DNA from: Rhodothermus profundi
GTDB lineage: Bacteria; Bacteroidota; Rhodothermia; Rhodothermales; Rhodothermaceae
NCBI RefSeq assembly: GCF_900142415.1
Contig: NZ_FRAU01000005.1
Span: 223,854 to 287,853, forward strand
Length of the DNA: 64,000 nucleotides
Reading direction: 5' to 3'
The notes under the pieces were generated by a model, which was given only the letters and a program-made list of their open reading frames with translations, did no database searches and was not told where the DNA came from. The first letter of the stretch is position 1. The number at the start of each line of letters is the position of its first letter. Of this stretch, positions 1-12,355 are shown piece after piece. A program made the position numbers and the translations under genes.

Positions 1-161
1 AAGAATACTTCTTCGGCGACGGCATCAGCGTAGTGGAGTGGGCTGACCGCGTTGAACCGCTGCTACCACCACACGCGCTGCGCCTGCGCCTCGAACATCT
101 GGGAGGCGACCGCCGCCGCATTACCTGGCTGACCTCTTCTTCGGACTCCACCCGTCCGTAA
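1..161 (+). CDS. tsaE: C-terminal end of tRNA threonylcarbamoyladenosine ATPase TsaE (partial)
   Basis: The frame beginning at base 3 is open from the window edge and stops at TAA 159-161, giving 52 residues. It starts EYFFGDGISVVEWADRV and continues into a short Leu/Pro and Arg-rich tail. The glycine-aspartate-glycine plus VEWADR pattern is what the end of TsaE looks like, the P-loop ATPase that works with TsaB and TsaD in making the t6A modification of ANN-decoding tRNAs. The Walker A part lies outside the window. The next gene starts 78 bases downstream in the same direction. Identification rests only on this short tail. Confidence 0.68.
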   Translation, partial: EYFFGDGISVVEWADRVEPLLPPHALRLRLEHLGGDRRRITWLTSSSDSTRP

Positions 162-239
162 GGCTAATTCTTCCAGAAAAATTTTTCTATTCGTACCTTA
201 AGCAGCAAGCCGTCAACCAACCTGATAGGATCGACAACA

Positions 240-1910
240 ATGCGTCTGTCTCTGTGCTGCATACTGATCGGACTCCTTCCTCTGGCCTGCCAGACAGCCG
301 ACCCGATTCGGACAGCCCACGAAGCAATCACACCCGAGCTGCTGGCCGAGCACATCCAGGTACTGGCCTCCGATGCATTTCTGGGCCGCGCCCCGGCCTC
401 ACCAGGCGAAGAGAAGACCGTAACCTACCTGGTCGAGCAATTCCAGACGCTGGGCCTCCGCCCCGGGAACGGCGATCGCTATACCCAGGAAGTTCCACTG
501 AGTGAAATAACAGCCGATCCGTCCTCAGCGCAAATGGAAGTGCGCGGACGCCGAGGACGGCTGCAGTTTCGCTACGGAGATGAAGCCATGTTCTGGACCA
601 AACGGCTGGTATCGGACGTGTCGGTCACCGGCAGCGACATGGTGTTTGTGGGGTATGGAATCGTCGCGCCCGAGTACGGGTGGAACGACTATGCCGGGGT
701 GGACGTGCGCGGCAAGACCGTCGTCATGCTGGTAAACGATCCCGGCTATGCCACCGGCGATTCGACGCTGTTCACCGGCCGGGCCATGACGTACTACGGT
801 CGCTGGACCTACAAATTTGAAGAGGCAGCGCGGCAGGGCGCCGCCGCAGCGCTCATCATTCACGAGACCGGTCCGGCTGGCTACCCGTGGGCCGTAGTAG
901 AGGGCTCCTGGTCTGGTCCGCAGTTTACGCTGGTCAATGCACAGCAGAACCGGGACCGGTGTGCCATTGAGGGGTGGCTGACTTATGAGGCAGCGCAACG
1001 TCTGTTTGAGCTGGCCGGGCAAGACCTAACGCAGCTCAAAGCAGCGGCCGCCCGACCGGGCTTTCAAGCAGTGCCACTGAACCTTCGCTTTTCGGCGTCG
1101 CTCCGCAACACCATCCGAGAGGTGCGCTCGCAAAACGTGCTGGCCCTGCTGCCGGGCCGGGAGCGTCCCGACGAAGTGGTGATCTACACAGCGCACTGGG
1201 ATCATCTGGGCGTCGATCCGTCGCTGCCCGGCGACAGCATCTACAACGGCGCCCTCGACAATGCCACCGGCACAGCAGGCCTGCTGGCGCTGGCCCGGGC
1301 TTTCACGGCGCTCCCGGAGCCCCCTGCCCGCTCCGTGCTGTTTCTGGCCGTTACGGCCGAAGAACAGGGCCTGCTGGGCTCGGCCTATTACGCTACGCAT
1401 CCGGTCTTTCCCCCCGAAAAGACCGTAGCCGTGCTGAACATGGACGGCCTGAACGTGCTGGGCCCCATGCGCGACGTAACGGTGATCGGCTACGGCCTGT
1501 CGGAGCTGGACGATTATGCCGCAGCCGCTGCGGAGGCGCAGGGTCGCTACCTGCGACCTGATCCGGAACCGGAAAAGGGCTACTATTACCGCTCGGACCA
1601 CTTCAGCTTTGCCCGCGTGGGCATCCCGGCCCTGTACCTGGACGCCGGCATCGACCACGTCACGCACGGCTCGGAGTGGACGCTGGCCCGACGCGCTGAG
1701 TACGTCGAGCGCCATTATCACAAGCCTTCCGATGAATATGATCCGGCCTGGGACTTACGTGGAGCGGTTGAGGACCTGCGCCTGTTCTTCGACATCGGCT
1801 ATCGGCTGGCCAACGGCACCGACTTTCCCAACTGGCGCGAAGGCACGCCCTTCCGCGCTCTCCGCGACCGGCAACGCGCCCAGGCCACTGCTCCGCCAAC
1901 CACCCCTTAA
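240..1910 (+). CDS. Secreted M28-family zinc metallopeptidase with PA domain
   Basis: 556 residues. The N-terminus is a hydrophobic export signal ending in a lipobox-like LPLAC at Cys17, so the protein is probably an outer-surface or periplasmic lipoprotein (the Pro in the box makes this uncertain). Residues about 130-250 fit a protease-associated domain (YGIVAPEYGWNDYAG). The M28 catalytic core follows: AHWDHLG near residue 318, ALDNATG near 341, TAEEQG near 375, LNMDG near 403 and HYHKPSDEYD near 492, which supply the two-zinc ligands and the catalytic Glu. It should act as an aminopeptidase on extracellular peptides. Substrate preference cannot be read. It is a single gene with 240 bp before metH. 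Confidence 0.9.
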   Translation: MRLSLCCILIGLLPLACQTADPIRTAHEAITPELLAEHIQVLASDAFLGRAPASPGEEKTVTYLVEQFQTLGLRPGNGDRYTQEVPLSEITADPSSAQMEVRGRRGRLQFRYGDEAMFWTKRLVSDVSVTGSDMVFVGYGIVAPEYGWNDYAGVDVRGKTVVMLVNDPGYATGDSTLFTGRAMTYYGRWTYKFEEAARQGAAAALIIHETGPAGYPWAVVEGSWSGPQFTLVNAQQNRDRCAIEGWLTYEAAQRLFELAGQDLTQLKAAAARPGFQAVPLNLRFSASLRNTIREVRSQNVLALLPGRERPDEVVIYTAHWDHLGVDPSLPGDSIYNGALDNATGTAGLLALARAFTALPEPPARSVLFLAVTAEEQGLLGSAYYATHPVFPPEKTVAVLNMDGLNVLGPMRDVTVIGYGLSELDDYAAAAAEAQGRYLRPDPEPEKGYYYRSDHFSFARVGIPALYLDAGIDHVTHGSEWTLARRAEYVERHYHKPSDEYDPAWDLRGAVEDLRLFFDIGYRLANGTDFPNWREGTPFRALRDRQRAQATAPPTTP

Positions 1911-2150
1911 GGGAATTCATTCAGGCATTTGCCTGGCGTGTAAAATCTACAGGGCACTGCTGATCGCACTCCTTGCCCTCAAAAGTCAGCCTAGCGCCGC
2001 TGTCTGCTTAGCCCGAGGTGGTCGTTGCACCAGGGGAGGGTAGGATCTTTCTTTTCATATGCTCCGCTTCTGTGGCATAGCATTTGAAACGCCCCCTTAG
2101 AGGGCGCGTTAGAGCGGCACTGTTACCTGAACTTTCTGAGCGCGATTCCC

Positions 2151-5861
<3,711 letters not shown>

Positions 5862-6139
5862 GCGCCTCGGCAGCCTGCGCCCGACCTTTTTGCCCTGGGT
5901 CCCTACCATCCAGCAATCCTCTTTTGCGTTTAGAGAGGCGTGTTGGTTTGCTATGCCGATCAGCCGCGCACTGCCTTTCTTCAGCCCCCTACGGGGAGCA
6001 TTTTTCGAGTTGGCCTGAAGTTGACGGTTTTAGGCGGTAATGTCCGGGCTATTTCGACCGCGGCTCCCGACAGGTGGGCGTCTTCCGATCCCTTAACGAG
6101 GCGCTTCCAGCCACCCCTGTAGAAAAGCCTGCGAGCTAC

Positions 6140-8128
6140 TTACTCAGAGGCGTCAACTGCAACAGAGGCTGCCGGCAACCAGATGGTAAACCGGCTACCT
6201 TTGCCCGGCGTGCTCTCAGCAGCAATTCCTCCGCCCATAATTTCAACGAAGCGCCGCGCCACGGCCAGTCCCAGCCCCAGCCCTTCATGGGTACGGCTGA
6301 TGCCACTGGAAGCCTGCCAGAACTCGTCGAACACATGCGGCAACGCTTCTTTCGGAATACCAATCCCGGTGTCTTCTACAATGATTTCCACCTGTTCGGC
6401 TACCTGCCGAAAACGCACGGTTACCTCTCCGCGCTCGGTAAACTTGACTGCATTATCAAGGAGGTGTTCGACAACGCGCTCAAGCAGATCCGGATCAGCC
6501 CAGACCTCCACGATTGGCGCCTGCTGCACGCGTAGCTTCAGGCCTTTTTGTTCAGCCCGCGCGCGATACACGGAAATGAGGGGTTTAAGGTGTGCCGGTA
6601 GCCGAAGAAGCTGCCTCCGGGCGCGCAGCGTCTGCGCTTCGAGCTGGGCCAGATCCAGCACTTCCTCCAGCGTGCGCAGCAGGCGCCTACCGCCATCGGC
6701 AATCAATTGTGCAAACTCATGGAAGCTGGATCCTGGTGCGGCTTCTTCCCGAATCAGATCAGCAAAGCCAATCACTGTTGTGAGCGGCGTGCGTAGTTCG
6801 TGGCTCAAATTGGTGAGCAGCGTCGATTTAAGCCGACTCATCGCTTCGGCTTCTTCACGAGCACGGATCAGTTCGGCTTCGTAACGGAGCCGCTCAGTCA
6901 GATCCCGTACGATCAGGAGCGTGCCGGTGCTGGCTTCCTGCGTGATGACGGTAGCGGACAGCTCGGCCGTAAAGCGCGTGCCGTCGCATCGGACGGCGTC
7001 GACCTGCACCGGGGTTTCGGTCGACGCCGGTAGCTCCGACAGGCCAGGCAACAGTTGCGTGACGGGCTGGCAGAGCACTTCGTTGGCCCGACAGGCAAAG
7101 AGGCGTTCCGCTGCCTGGTTGAACAGCACGATCCGCTGCGTTTCATCCAGCAGCAGGATTGCATCGCCGGCCTGTTCAAGCACAGCGCGCAACTGCCGCT
7201 CTCGGGCCTGTAGCAATTCTTGCTGGCGCGACCGCTCCAGCGCCACAGCCGTCAGGTGGGTGGCCAGCGCCACCAGTTCGCGGTCCCGTTCATCAGGAGG
7301 CCGCGGCTCTCGATAATAGAGGGCAAACGTGCCCAGCACGGTACCATCGGAGGCAAGGATCGGCGTTGACCAGCAAGCCCGCAGGCCATGGGCTAGCGCA
7401 AAGTCCCGGTAGGGGGCCCAGCGCGGATCGGTGGCAATGTCTTCGACAATCACGGTGGTGCGATGATAGGCGGCCGTCCCGCATGAACCGGCAGCTGGTC
7501 CAATCCGTTGTCCATCAACCGCCTTTCGATAGGCTTCAGGCAGACTGGGTGCTGCCCCATGATAGACACGATCTCCCCGGAGGAGAAGAATAGAAGCAAG
7601 TGCTCCTGAGGTGCTTTCTGCTTCAATCCAGCACACAATTTCTTCCAGGACCGTCTGCAAGGACTGTCCCTGGGCAATTTTTTCCAGAATCGCTGCTTTC
7701 TGTTGCAGCAACCGCTTGAATCGTGCCTGACGCTGTCGCTCTAGCTCCTGCTGCCATGCATGACCGGCCAGCTCGGCCAGGGCTTCCAGTTGCAGGCGTT
7801 GCTCGGGCCCAAAGCGACGCGGGCGCACGTCGGCAAGTGATAGTACGCCAATGGTTTCCACAGGAACGCCGGCATAAAAGCGCAACGGGGCCCGACTGGA
7901 CGACTCGGTAACATCCTCCAGCACCAGGGGGGCGTGCCGCGCGCGCACCTGCGCATCTAACGCAGCGGTATCTAGCTGAAGGGATGTACAGGCCTCCGTT
8001 TCCCAGACAAGGCTTTCGGTCCGCAGGCGCACGCACGGCACCCGAAACACTCCAGCCGCAAGCGTTAACAGCAGACGAATGAGTTGGGTAAGGGCATGTC
8101 CTGTCGATGCTTCAGACCGTGGTTCCAT
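6140..8128 (-). CDS. Cytoplasmic hybrid-free sensor histidine kinase (GAF-GAF-PAS-HisKA-HATPase)
   Basis: 662 residues without any membrane segment or signal peptide. An N-terminal GAF-like stretch (about 15-135) and a clearer GAF domain (about 150-300) are followed by a PAS domain (about 310-425), a HisKA dimerisation helix with NLSHELRTPLTT (phospho-acceptor His near 443) and a HATPase_c domain with N box LLDNAVKF, DTGIGIP and GLGLGLAVARR. It senses a soluble signal and should phosphorylate a response regulator; no receiver is fused. The stand-alone receiver gene at 8466-8840 lies upstream on the same strand, 337 bp away, and is a plausible partner. The intervening A+T-rich stretch probably carries its own promoter. 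Confidence 0.92.
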   Translation of the reverse strand: MEPRSEASTGHALTQLIRLLLTLAAGVFRVPCVRLRTESLVWETEACTSLQLDTAALDAQVRARHAPLVLEDVTESSSRAPLRFYAGVPVETIGVLSLADVRPRRFGPEQRLQLEALAELAGHAWQQELERQRQARFKRLLQQKAAILEKIAQGQSLQTVLEEIVCWIEAESTSGALASILLLRGDRVYHGAAPSLPEAYRKAVDGQRIGPAAGSCGTAAYHRTTVIVEDIATDPRWAPYRDFALAHGLRACWSTPILASDGTVLGTFALYYREPRPPDERDRELVALATHLTAVALERSRQQELLQARERQLRAVLEQAGDAILLLDETQRIVLFNQAAERLFACRANEVLCQPVTQLLPGLSELPASTETPVQVDAVRCDGTRFTAELSATVITQEASTGTLLIVRDLTERLRYEAELIRAREEAEAMSRLKSTLLTNLSHELRTPLTTVIGFADLIREEAAPGSSFHEFAQLIADGGRRLLRTLEEVLDLAQLEAQTLRARRQLLRLPAHLKPLISVYRARAEQKGLKLRVQQAPIVEVWADPDLLERVVEHLLDNAVKFTERGEVTVRFRQVAEQVEIIVEDTGIGIPKEALPHVFDEFWQASSGISRTHEGLGLGLAVARRFVEIMGGGIAAESTPGKGSRFTIWLPAASVAVDASE

Positions 8129-8310
8129 TATGCCGACCCTCCCTGAACCTCCTCAGCATCCTCGCGCTACTCCCGAACGGCACTGCAGGTGAGCAGCACA
8201 GGGGTTGAAAGCTTAGGATGCTCAACGCTATTCTGCATGCGCAATTCTGCGTATAGAAGCTATTTTCTTACAAAGTTTTATATTCCTAAATATTGTTTTC
8301 AATAACGATA

Positions 8311-8332
8311 GCATCTATGAACTTATAGATGC
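8311..8332. promoter_or_regulatory. Operator-like inverted repeat upstream of the sensor kinase
   Basis: GCATCTAT, six bases, ATAGATGC: two perfect 8-bp arms that extend inward by a G-T and an A-T pair. It lies about 183 bp upstream of the start of the kinase gene at 8128 in an A+T-rich stretch. The size and spacing suit a dimeric regulator such as the NarL-type protein encoded at 8925-9578, but that link is a guess. Confidence 0.4.
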
Positions 8333-8369
8333 ATGAGACAGCGTCCACTTTGGCTGACGCGCGGCGTTG

Positions 8370-8390
8370 CAGCGGCTTGCGGAGCCGCTG
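8370..8390. terminator. GC-rich hairpin after the stand-alone receiver gene
   Basis: CAGCGGCT, five bases, AGCCGCTG: an 8-bp perfect stem 75 bp past the receiver stop codon. There is no T-tract on either side, so if it ends transcription it does not do so as a classical intrinsic terminator. Confidence 0.35.
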
Positions 8391-8465
8391 TTCAGCCAGT
8401 CTTTCCGTTAAAGAGGGGGATTCGGAGGTGCGAGGGCTCCGCGCCTGATCTTTAAGTCGGTGGCA

Positions 8466-8840
8466 TTAATCGGTTGCTCGTTCAAGAATGAGCTGCACCA
8501 GGCGATCCAGCACTTCATGTTTTGACACAAAGGCATCAGCGCCTCGCCGGCTTGCCTGCTCCTGGTACCATTCGCTGTCGTGCGAAGTCAGTACAATAAT
8601 GTAAGCGGAGGGGGCTGCGGCTCGCACTTGAGGTAGCACATCCATTCCGCTCTGGCCAGGCATGGAGAGGTCTAGCAAAATAACTTCGGGTTGCAGCGCC
8701 TGACTCAAGGTAATGGCTTCTTCTGCTTTATGGGCAACGCCGACCACTTCAATGCGTGGCTCTGTCCCCAGAAAACGGAGCAGATACTGCACAAAGAGGG
8801 GTTGATCGTCGATCAGCAAAACCGTCACCGCACCCGCCAT
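8466..8840 (-). CDS. Stand-alone response-regulator receiver domain
   Basis: 124 residues that make up one CheY-like domain and nothing else. The acidic pocket (LLIDDQP), phospho-acceptor Asp in LLDLSMPG, Thr in VLTSHD and Lys in FVSKHEV are all present, so it should be phosphorylated. With no output domain it probably passes phosphate on or acts by binding a partner. It is 84 bp downstream of the NarL-type regulator on the same strand and probably co-transcribed with it. A long hairpin (8844-8890) ends three bases before its ATG and no Shine-Dalgarno is visible outside that hairpin, which suggests translational control. Confidence 0.9.
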   Translation of the reverse strand: MAGAVTVLLIDDQPLFVQYLLRFLGTEPRIEVVGVAHKAEEAITLSQALQPEVILLDLSMPGQSGMDVLPQVRAAAPSAYIIVLTSHDSEWYQEQASRRGADAFVSKHEVLDRLVQLILERATD

Positions 8841-8843
8841 ATG

Positions 8844-8890
8844 GTGAAAGAGCGGTTTTTTTTCAAGAAAAAAGTAAACCCCTCTTTCAC
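8844..8890 (-). promoter_or_regulatory. Long hairpin abutting the receiver start codon
   Basis: A 9-bp perfect outer stem (8844-8852 with 8882-8890) is followed by a C-C mismatch, a 5-bp stem (8854-8858 with 8876-8880) and, past a 3-base bulge, a T-rich/A-rich stem (8859-8864 with 8867-8872). About 20 pairs form in 47 bases. In the mRNA (minus strand) the hairpin ends three bases before the ATG at 8840. Any ribosome site would be buried in it. Confidence 0.6.
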
Positions 8891-8924
8891 ACCCAATACG
8901 CAGGGCTACGTAAAGACAAAAGGG

Positions 8925-9578
8925 TTAGAACCGGCGGGGTTGCACCAGGCCACGTTGCACTGCATAGTGGATGAGCTCCGCCTGGCTATGCAAGCCGAGC
9001 TTGGCCATTAAGTTCTCTCGATGCTTTTCAACGGTACGAGGGCTAATGAAGAGACGCTCGGCAATTTCTCGGCTGGTATAGCCTTCGGCTGTCAGATGCA
9101 GGATCTGGCGTTCTCGGTCGGTAAGTGTTTCGTACGGATCTCGAGGTTCACGTTCCTCGTCGGCCTGCGCCAGCAGGCGTTCCGAAAGCGGGGCGCTCAG
9201 ATAGCGGCGCCCCTGGTAAAGCGCTTCCAGCGCACGGACCAGTTCTTCCACCGGACTCCCTTTCAGCACGTAGGCCATGGCACCGCTGCGCAGCGCTTCC
9301 ACCACGTAGGCATCGTCGTCATACATCGACAGCACCAGCACACGCATAGAGCGGGCCCGTCGACGCGCCTGCCGCAGCACTTCCAGTCCATTCAGTCCCT
9401 TGAGCGATAGATCCAGCAAAAGCAACCGAGGCCGGTGCGTTTCAATGAGCTGAAGCGCTTCCAGTCCATCCCCTGTCTCAGCTACGATCTGACACCCCTG
9501 TCGCTCCAGCAACATGCGCAATCCCTGTCGAACAATAGGATGATCCTCAACAATGATGGCCGTCCAGTTGTTATTCAT
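8925..9578 (-). CDS. NarL/FixJ-family response regulator
   Basis: 217 residues. Receiver domain in the first 120 (IIVEDHP acidic pair, LLLDLSLKG phospho-acceptor, LSMYDDD, VLKGSP), then a linker and a LuxR-type helix-turn-helix at about 150-212 ([39 protein letters not shown] pattern, shortened here in description). It is a DNA-binding regulator paired with the kinase directly upstream: its ATG overlaps the kinase stop in an ATGA at 9575-9578, the usual sign of translational coupling. Targets are unknown; autoregulation of this block is likely. Confidence 0.95.
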   Translation of the reverse strand: [217 protein letters not shown]

Positions 9579-11416
9579 AGCGAAACTTCTGTTGATACCA
9601 GACGATTGGCTTCTTCAGGAATCGGTAGCAGGGCGCTCAAGCGCGTCCCCTGTCCGGGTTGACTTGCAATTTCCAGCCGTCCGCCCAGCAATTCGATGCG
9701 TTCTCGCATAGCCGCCAGCCCCATGGATCGCCCGGCCGCAAATACCGCCTGGGGATCAAATCCTATTCCCTGATCTTCAACCGTCAGCAGAAGTTCCCGG
9801 CCGGTAAGGTGCAGACGCACTGTAACGTCTGAGGCCTGTGCGTGCCGGGCAACGTTTGTGAGGGCTTCTTGAACGAATCGATACGCTGTCAGTTCAACCA
9901 GTTCGGGCAGCCGGTCTTCAGGATTCAGAGCAGCCGTCAGATGCACCGTAATGCCTGTCTGCTTCTGGTAGCGGCCAATATACGCCTGCAAAGCTCCGAC
10001 CAGCCCCAGTTCATCCAGTAGCGGCGGGCGTAGCTGGAGCGTAAGTTGACGAATTTCCTGACTGAGCCGATCGATCAGCTCTCGCGCTTCTTGCAGGTTC
10101 TGGGCCAGCGCATGCTGCTCTGCCCGCACCTCCGGCTTCGCCATGCCCAGGCAAAGCTGCGCCGACGTTAACAGCGCACCCACTTCGTCATGCAACTCCC
10201 GGGCAATACGCCGCCGCTCCTCTTCATGGGCAATGAGTAGCCGCCGCGAAAGTCTGCGGAGTTGCATAAATAACCGGACATTTTGCAACAGCACCGATGC
10301 CAGCGCAGCCAGAGACTGGAGCAGCGCCCGCTCATAGGGTGCAAAAGCATCCGCCCGGGTGAAGCTGTCGGCGCAGATCACTCCCTCCAGGGTATCGTCC
10401 GTACGGATAGGCACTGCCAGAGCTGCCTTCAGATGCCGAAGCGCAGGTACCGTTCGGGCCTGCAGCACAGCCGCCTCCACTGGATCCAACGTGTCGATCG
10501 TCTCCAACCGATTAATCAATTCCGCCGTAAGGGGGAGCGCAAAGCCCGGTTTCAGTTCCTCAGGCCCTCCATTGCGCTGCACCAGCACAAACCGATCCCC
10601 TCGCCGCATCCAGAGCAACACCGCATCGGCCGAAGGCACAATTTTCCGCACCGTCGCCACCAGCTCTACCTGCAACCGCTCACAATCCGTTGCTTCGCTC
10701 ATAAGCTGCCGACTGACTTCCAGCAACCGCTCCAACCCTTCCCGATAGCGGGCATTTTCACGGGCAATGCGGTTACGCTCAGTCACATCCTGCACCAGCA
10801 CCAGCACAGCCGGCCTTCCCTCCCACTCAATCAGATGAGAGTCAATTTCCACCTCCAGCAGACGTCCATCCCGCGTTAAATGGCGCCAGGGTCCTGAATG
10901 CTTAAATGCCCCTCGCGGCGCCCAGGCACTGGCCGCCACCCTGGGCCGGTCCTCCTCTGGACGAATGTCCAGAATGGTCATGCGCCGAAATTCCTGCTCA
11001 TTGTACCCATAAAGCGCAACAGCCGCCCGGTTTACCGCCAGAAAACGGAGCGTCTCCAGATCATAGATCCACATAGGCCGAGGGTTGTGCTCAAACAACA
11101 GCCGATAGTTCGCCTCCGACTCCTTCAATCGCTTCGTCTGCTCCAGAAGCAACCGCCGCCCTATCTGCATCAATCCATAAAGCCCCAGCGCCGAAAGCGT
11201 CACAAACACAACCCCCTTGGCCGTCTGCCAACGCGTAAGCGTGGCCGGATCCACCCCGGCTTTCAATAAGAGATGATCCGAAAGGAAAACCCAGAGCAGT
11301 CCTACCCCCCAGTACAGCAACGCAATGCCCGCAGGGTCCATCCAGAAACGCCGTTTCTTTCGTCGCACACGCATGGGCTCTTGAACAGCCATGCCCGAAT
11401 GGACTATCTGTTTCAT
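9575..11416 (-). CDS. Membrane-bound NarX-type sensor histidine kinase (PAS-GAF-HisKA_3)
   Basis: 613 residues from the ATG at 11416; a TTG 51 bases earlier is also possible but would put a Lys/Phe-rich stretch in front. Two membrane segments (about 29-47 and 67-85) are followed by a PAS domain (about 98-215, ending in VQDVTERNRIA), a GAF domain (about 235-380), a HisKA_3 dimerisation domain with RRIARELHDEVG containing the phospho-acceptor His, and HATPase_c with QEALTNVARHA and DQGIGFD. This architecture goes with NarL-type regulators, and the partner follows with a 4-base overlap. The ligand is not evident; the short loop between the helices leaves little room for an extracytoplasmic sensor. 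Confidence 0.93.
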   Translation of the reverse strand: MKQIVHSGMAVQEPMRVRRKKRRFWMDPAGIALLYWGVGLLWVFLSDHLLLKAGVDPATLTRWQTAKGVVFVTLSALGLYGLMQIGRRLLLEQTKRLKESEANYRLLFEHNPRPMWIYDLETLRFLAVNRAAVALYGYNEQEFRRMTILDIRPEEDRPRVAASAWAPRGAFKHSGPWRHLTRDGRLLEVEIDSHLIEWEGRPAVLVLVQDVTERNRIARENARYREGLERLLEVSRQLMSEATDCERLQVELVATVRKIVPSADAVLLWMRRGDRFVLVQRNGGPEELKPGFALPLTAELINRLETIDTLDPVEAAVLQARTVPALRHLKAALAVPIRTDDTLEGVICADSFTRADAFAPYERALLQSLAALASVLLQNVRLFMQLRRLSRRLLIAHEEERRRIARELHDEVGALLTSAQLCLGMAKPEVRAEQHALAQNLQEARELIDRLSQEIRQLTLQLRPPLLDELGLVGALQAYIGRYQKQTGITVHLTAALNPEDRLPELVELTAYRFVQEALTNVARHAQASDVTVRLHLTGRELLLTVEDQGIGFDPQAVFAAGRSMGLAAMRERIELLGGRLEIASQPGQGTRLSALLPIPEEANRLVSTEVSL

Positions 11417-11866
11417 CAAATAAAAAAATGTGAAAAAATGCAAGTTCTTTTTCTCTTCTTTCGGCAAATTGATGTTTGTCCTATCTCCCGATAGGCTCTC
11501 TGACCTGCTCCAGCAAGTGCTCTCTCCTAGAAAAGCAATGGCACACGGGCCGGGCCTGTGCGCCCGTCAACACCAGCTTTCCCAACAAAAACAGCGCCAG
11601 CGTAAAACAGGCATTCTTCCGGTCCACTATGTTTTCCTCGAAGCCCAGGTGAGCACCTGCTCCGGCAAAAATTGCCCGCTACCTGCAACCTTGCCGCACG
11701 GACCCAGGCGACTTCGCATGTAAGCAACGACCGCTGCTGGCATGCCCTGCACCTCTTCGCCCGCTAACGCGCAGTTATCCTACGCTCCGAAACGACCGGA
11801 CCCGCATACGAATCGACAGGAGCTGCACGTTAGGCAAATAGTCGACTTAGCATACCCTGAGATGCA
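11417..11866. other. Divergent intergenic region
   Basis: About 450 bp between the minus-strand kinase and the plus-strand secreted genes. The 60 bp next to the kinase are A/T-rich and probably hold its promoter. Around 11541-11562 a GC-rich hairpin can form (GCACA with TGTGC around a GGCC-type centre). No open frame here has convincing composition or a start. Confidence 0.5.
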
Positions 11867-12307
11867 ATGCGACCGACACGGTACGTGCTCCTGATATGCG
11901 CATTGCCCTTGCTGAATGGATGGGCGCAAGACGAACCCCGCCTTTTTCAATTCCGGCTGTTTTCCAGAGGAGCCTGCCCCTGTCCTCCCGGTGAAGTGCT
12001 CACGCAGCCCCCGGTTGATCGGGCCATGATCCGAACGCCGCGCACGCGCTACCATCCGCACATACGCCTGGTTCGGCCGGCACCCGCCGTACAGCCGCAT
12101 TTCCGTAACCTGGCCTGTCGTCCTCTGCGCCAATGGGCCAAACGCACCGCGCCTCAGCGGCCTGAACGCTGGCTCAAAAAATGGAGGCCTTTTTCCAATC
12201 AGTCACGACAGAACCTCCCGAATGAATCGGTACGCTTCATTTTCCCGTCGATCTTGAAGCAATCCGCAACGTCCGCTGTAAAAAATGCCCCTGCCGGACC
12301 CACCTGA
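11867..12307 (+). CDS. Possible small secreted protein, unknown function
   Basis: 146 codons. The first 21 residues (charged start, VLLICALPLL, then GWAQ-D) look like a clean Sec signal peptide, which is the main reason to keep it. The rest is rich in Arg and Pro with a C-P-C-P motif near residue 37 and matches no family I recognise. It lies 48 bp ahead of another secreted protein on the same strand. The Arg/Pro-rich body could also be a chance frame behind a fortuitous signal. Confidence 0.42.
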   Translation: MRPTRYVLLICALPLLNGWAQDEPRLFQFRLFSRGACPCPPGEVLTQPPVDRAMIRTPRTRYHPHIRLVRPAPAVQPHFRNLACRPLRQWAKRTAPQRPERWLKKWRPFSNQSRQNLPNESVRFIFPSILKQSATSAVKNAPAGPT

Positions 12308-12355
12308 CCGCTTCGCCGTTCTGCTCTCGAAGTAGCTAACCCGTGCGACACCCTT

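Larger units (their letters stand above)
8129..8465. other. Gene-free interval with an operator-like inverted repeat and a GC hairpin
   Basis: 337 bp between two minus-strand signalling genes. The part nearest the kinase (about 8230-8335) is A+T-rich and is where its promoter should lie. It holds an inverted repeat at 8311-8332. A second, GC-rich hairpin lies at 8370-8390, just past the end of the receiver gene. No reading frame in the interval looks coding. Confidence 0.6.

Noticed and set aside
1911-2150. Possible cobalamin or SAM riboswitch before metH
   Set aside because: Small stems exist (1922-1935 and 2090-2106), but the conserved B12-box, the SAM-I core and the SAH core are not present.
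8844-8890. The same hairpin as an intrinsic terminator of the NarL-type gene
   Set aside because: In the minus-strand direction no T-tract follows the stem; the next bases are the receiver start codon.
11527-11727. Small minus-strand open frame upstream of the sensor kinase
   Set aside because: No start context, no recognisable protein character, and it covers a GC hairpin and promoter-like DNA.
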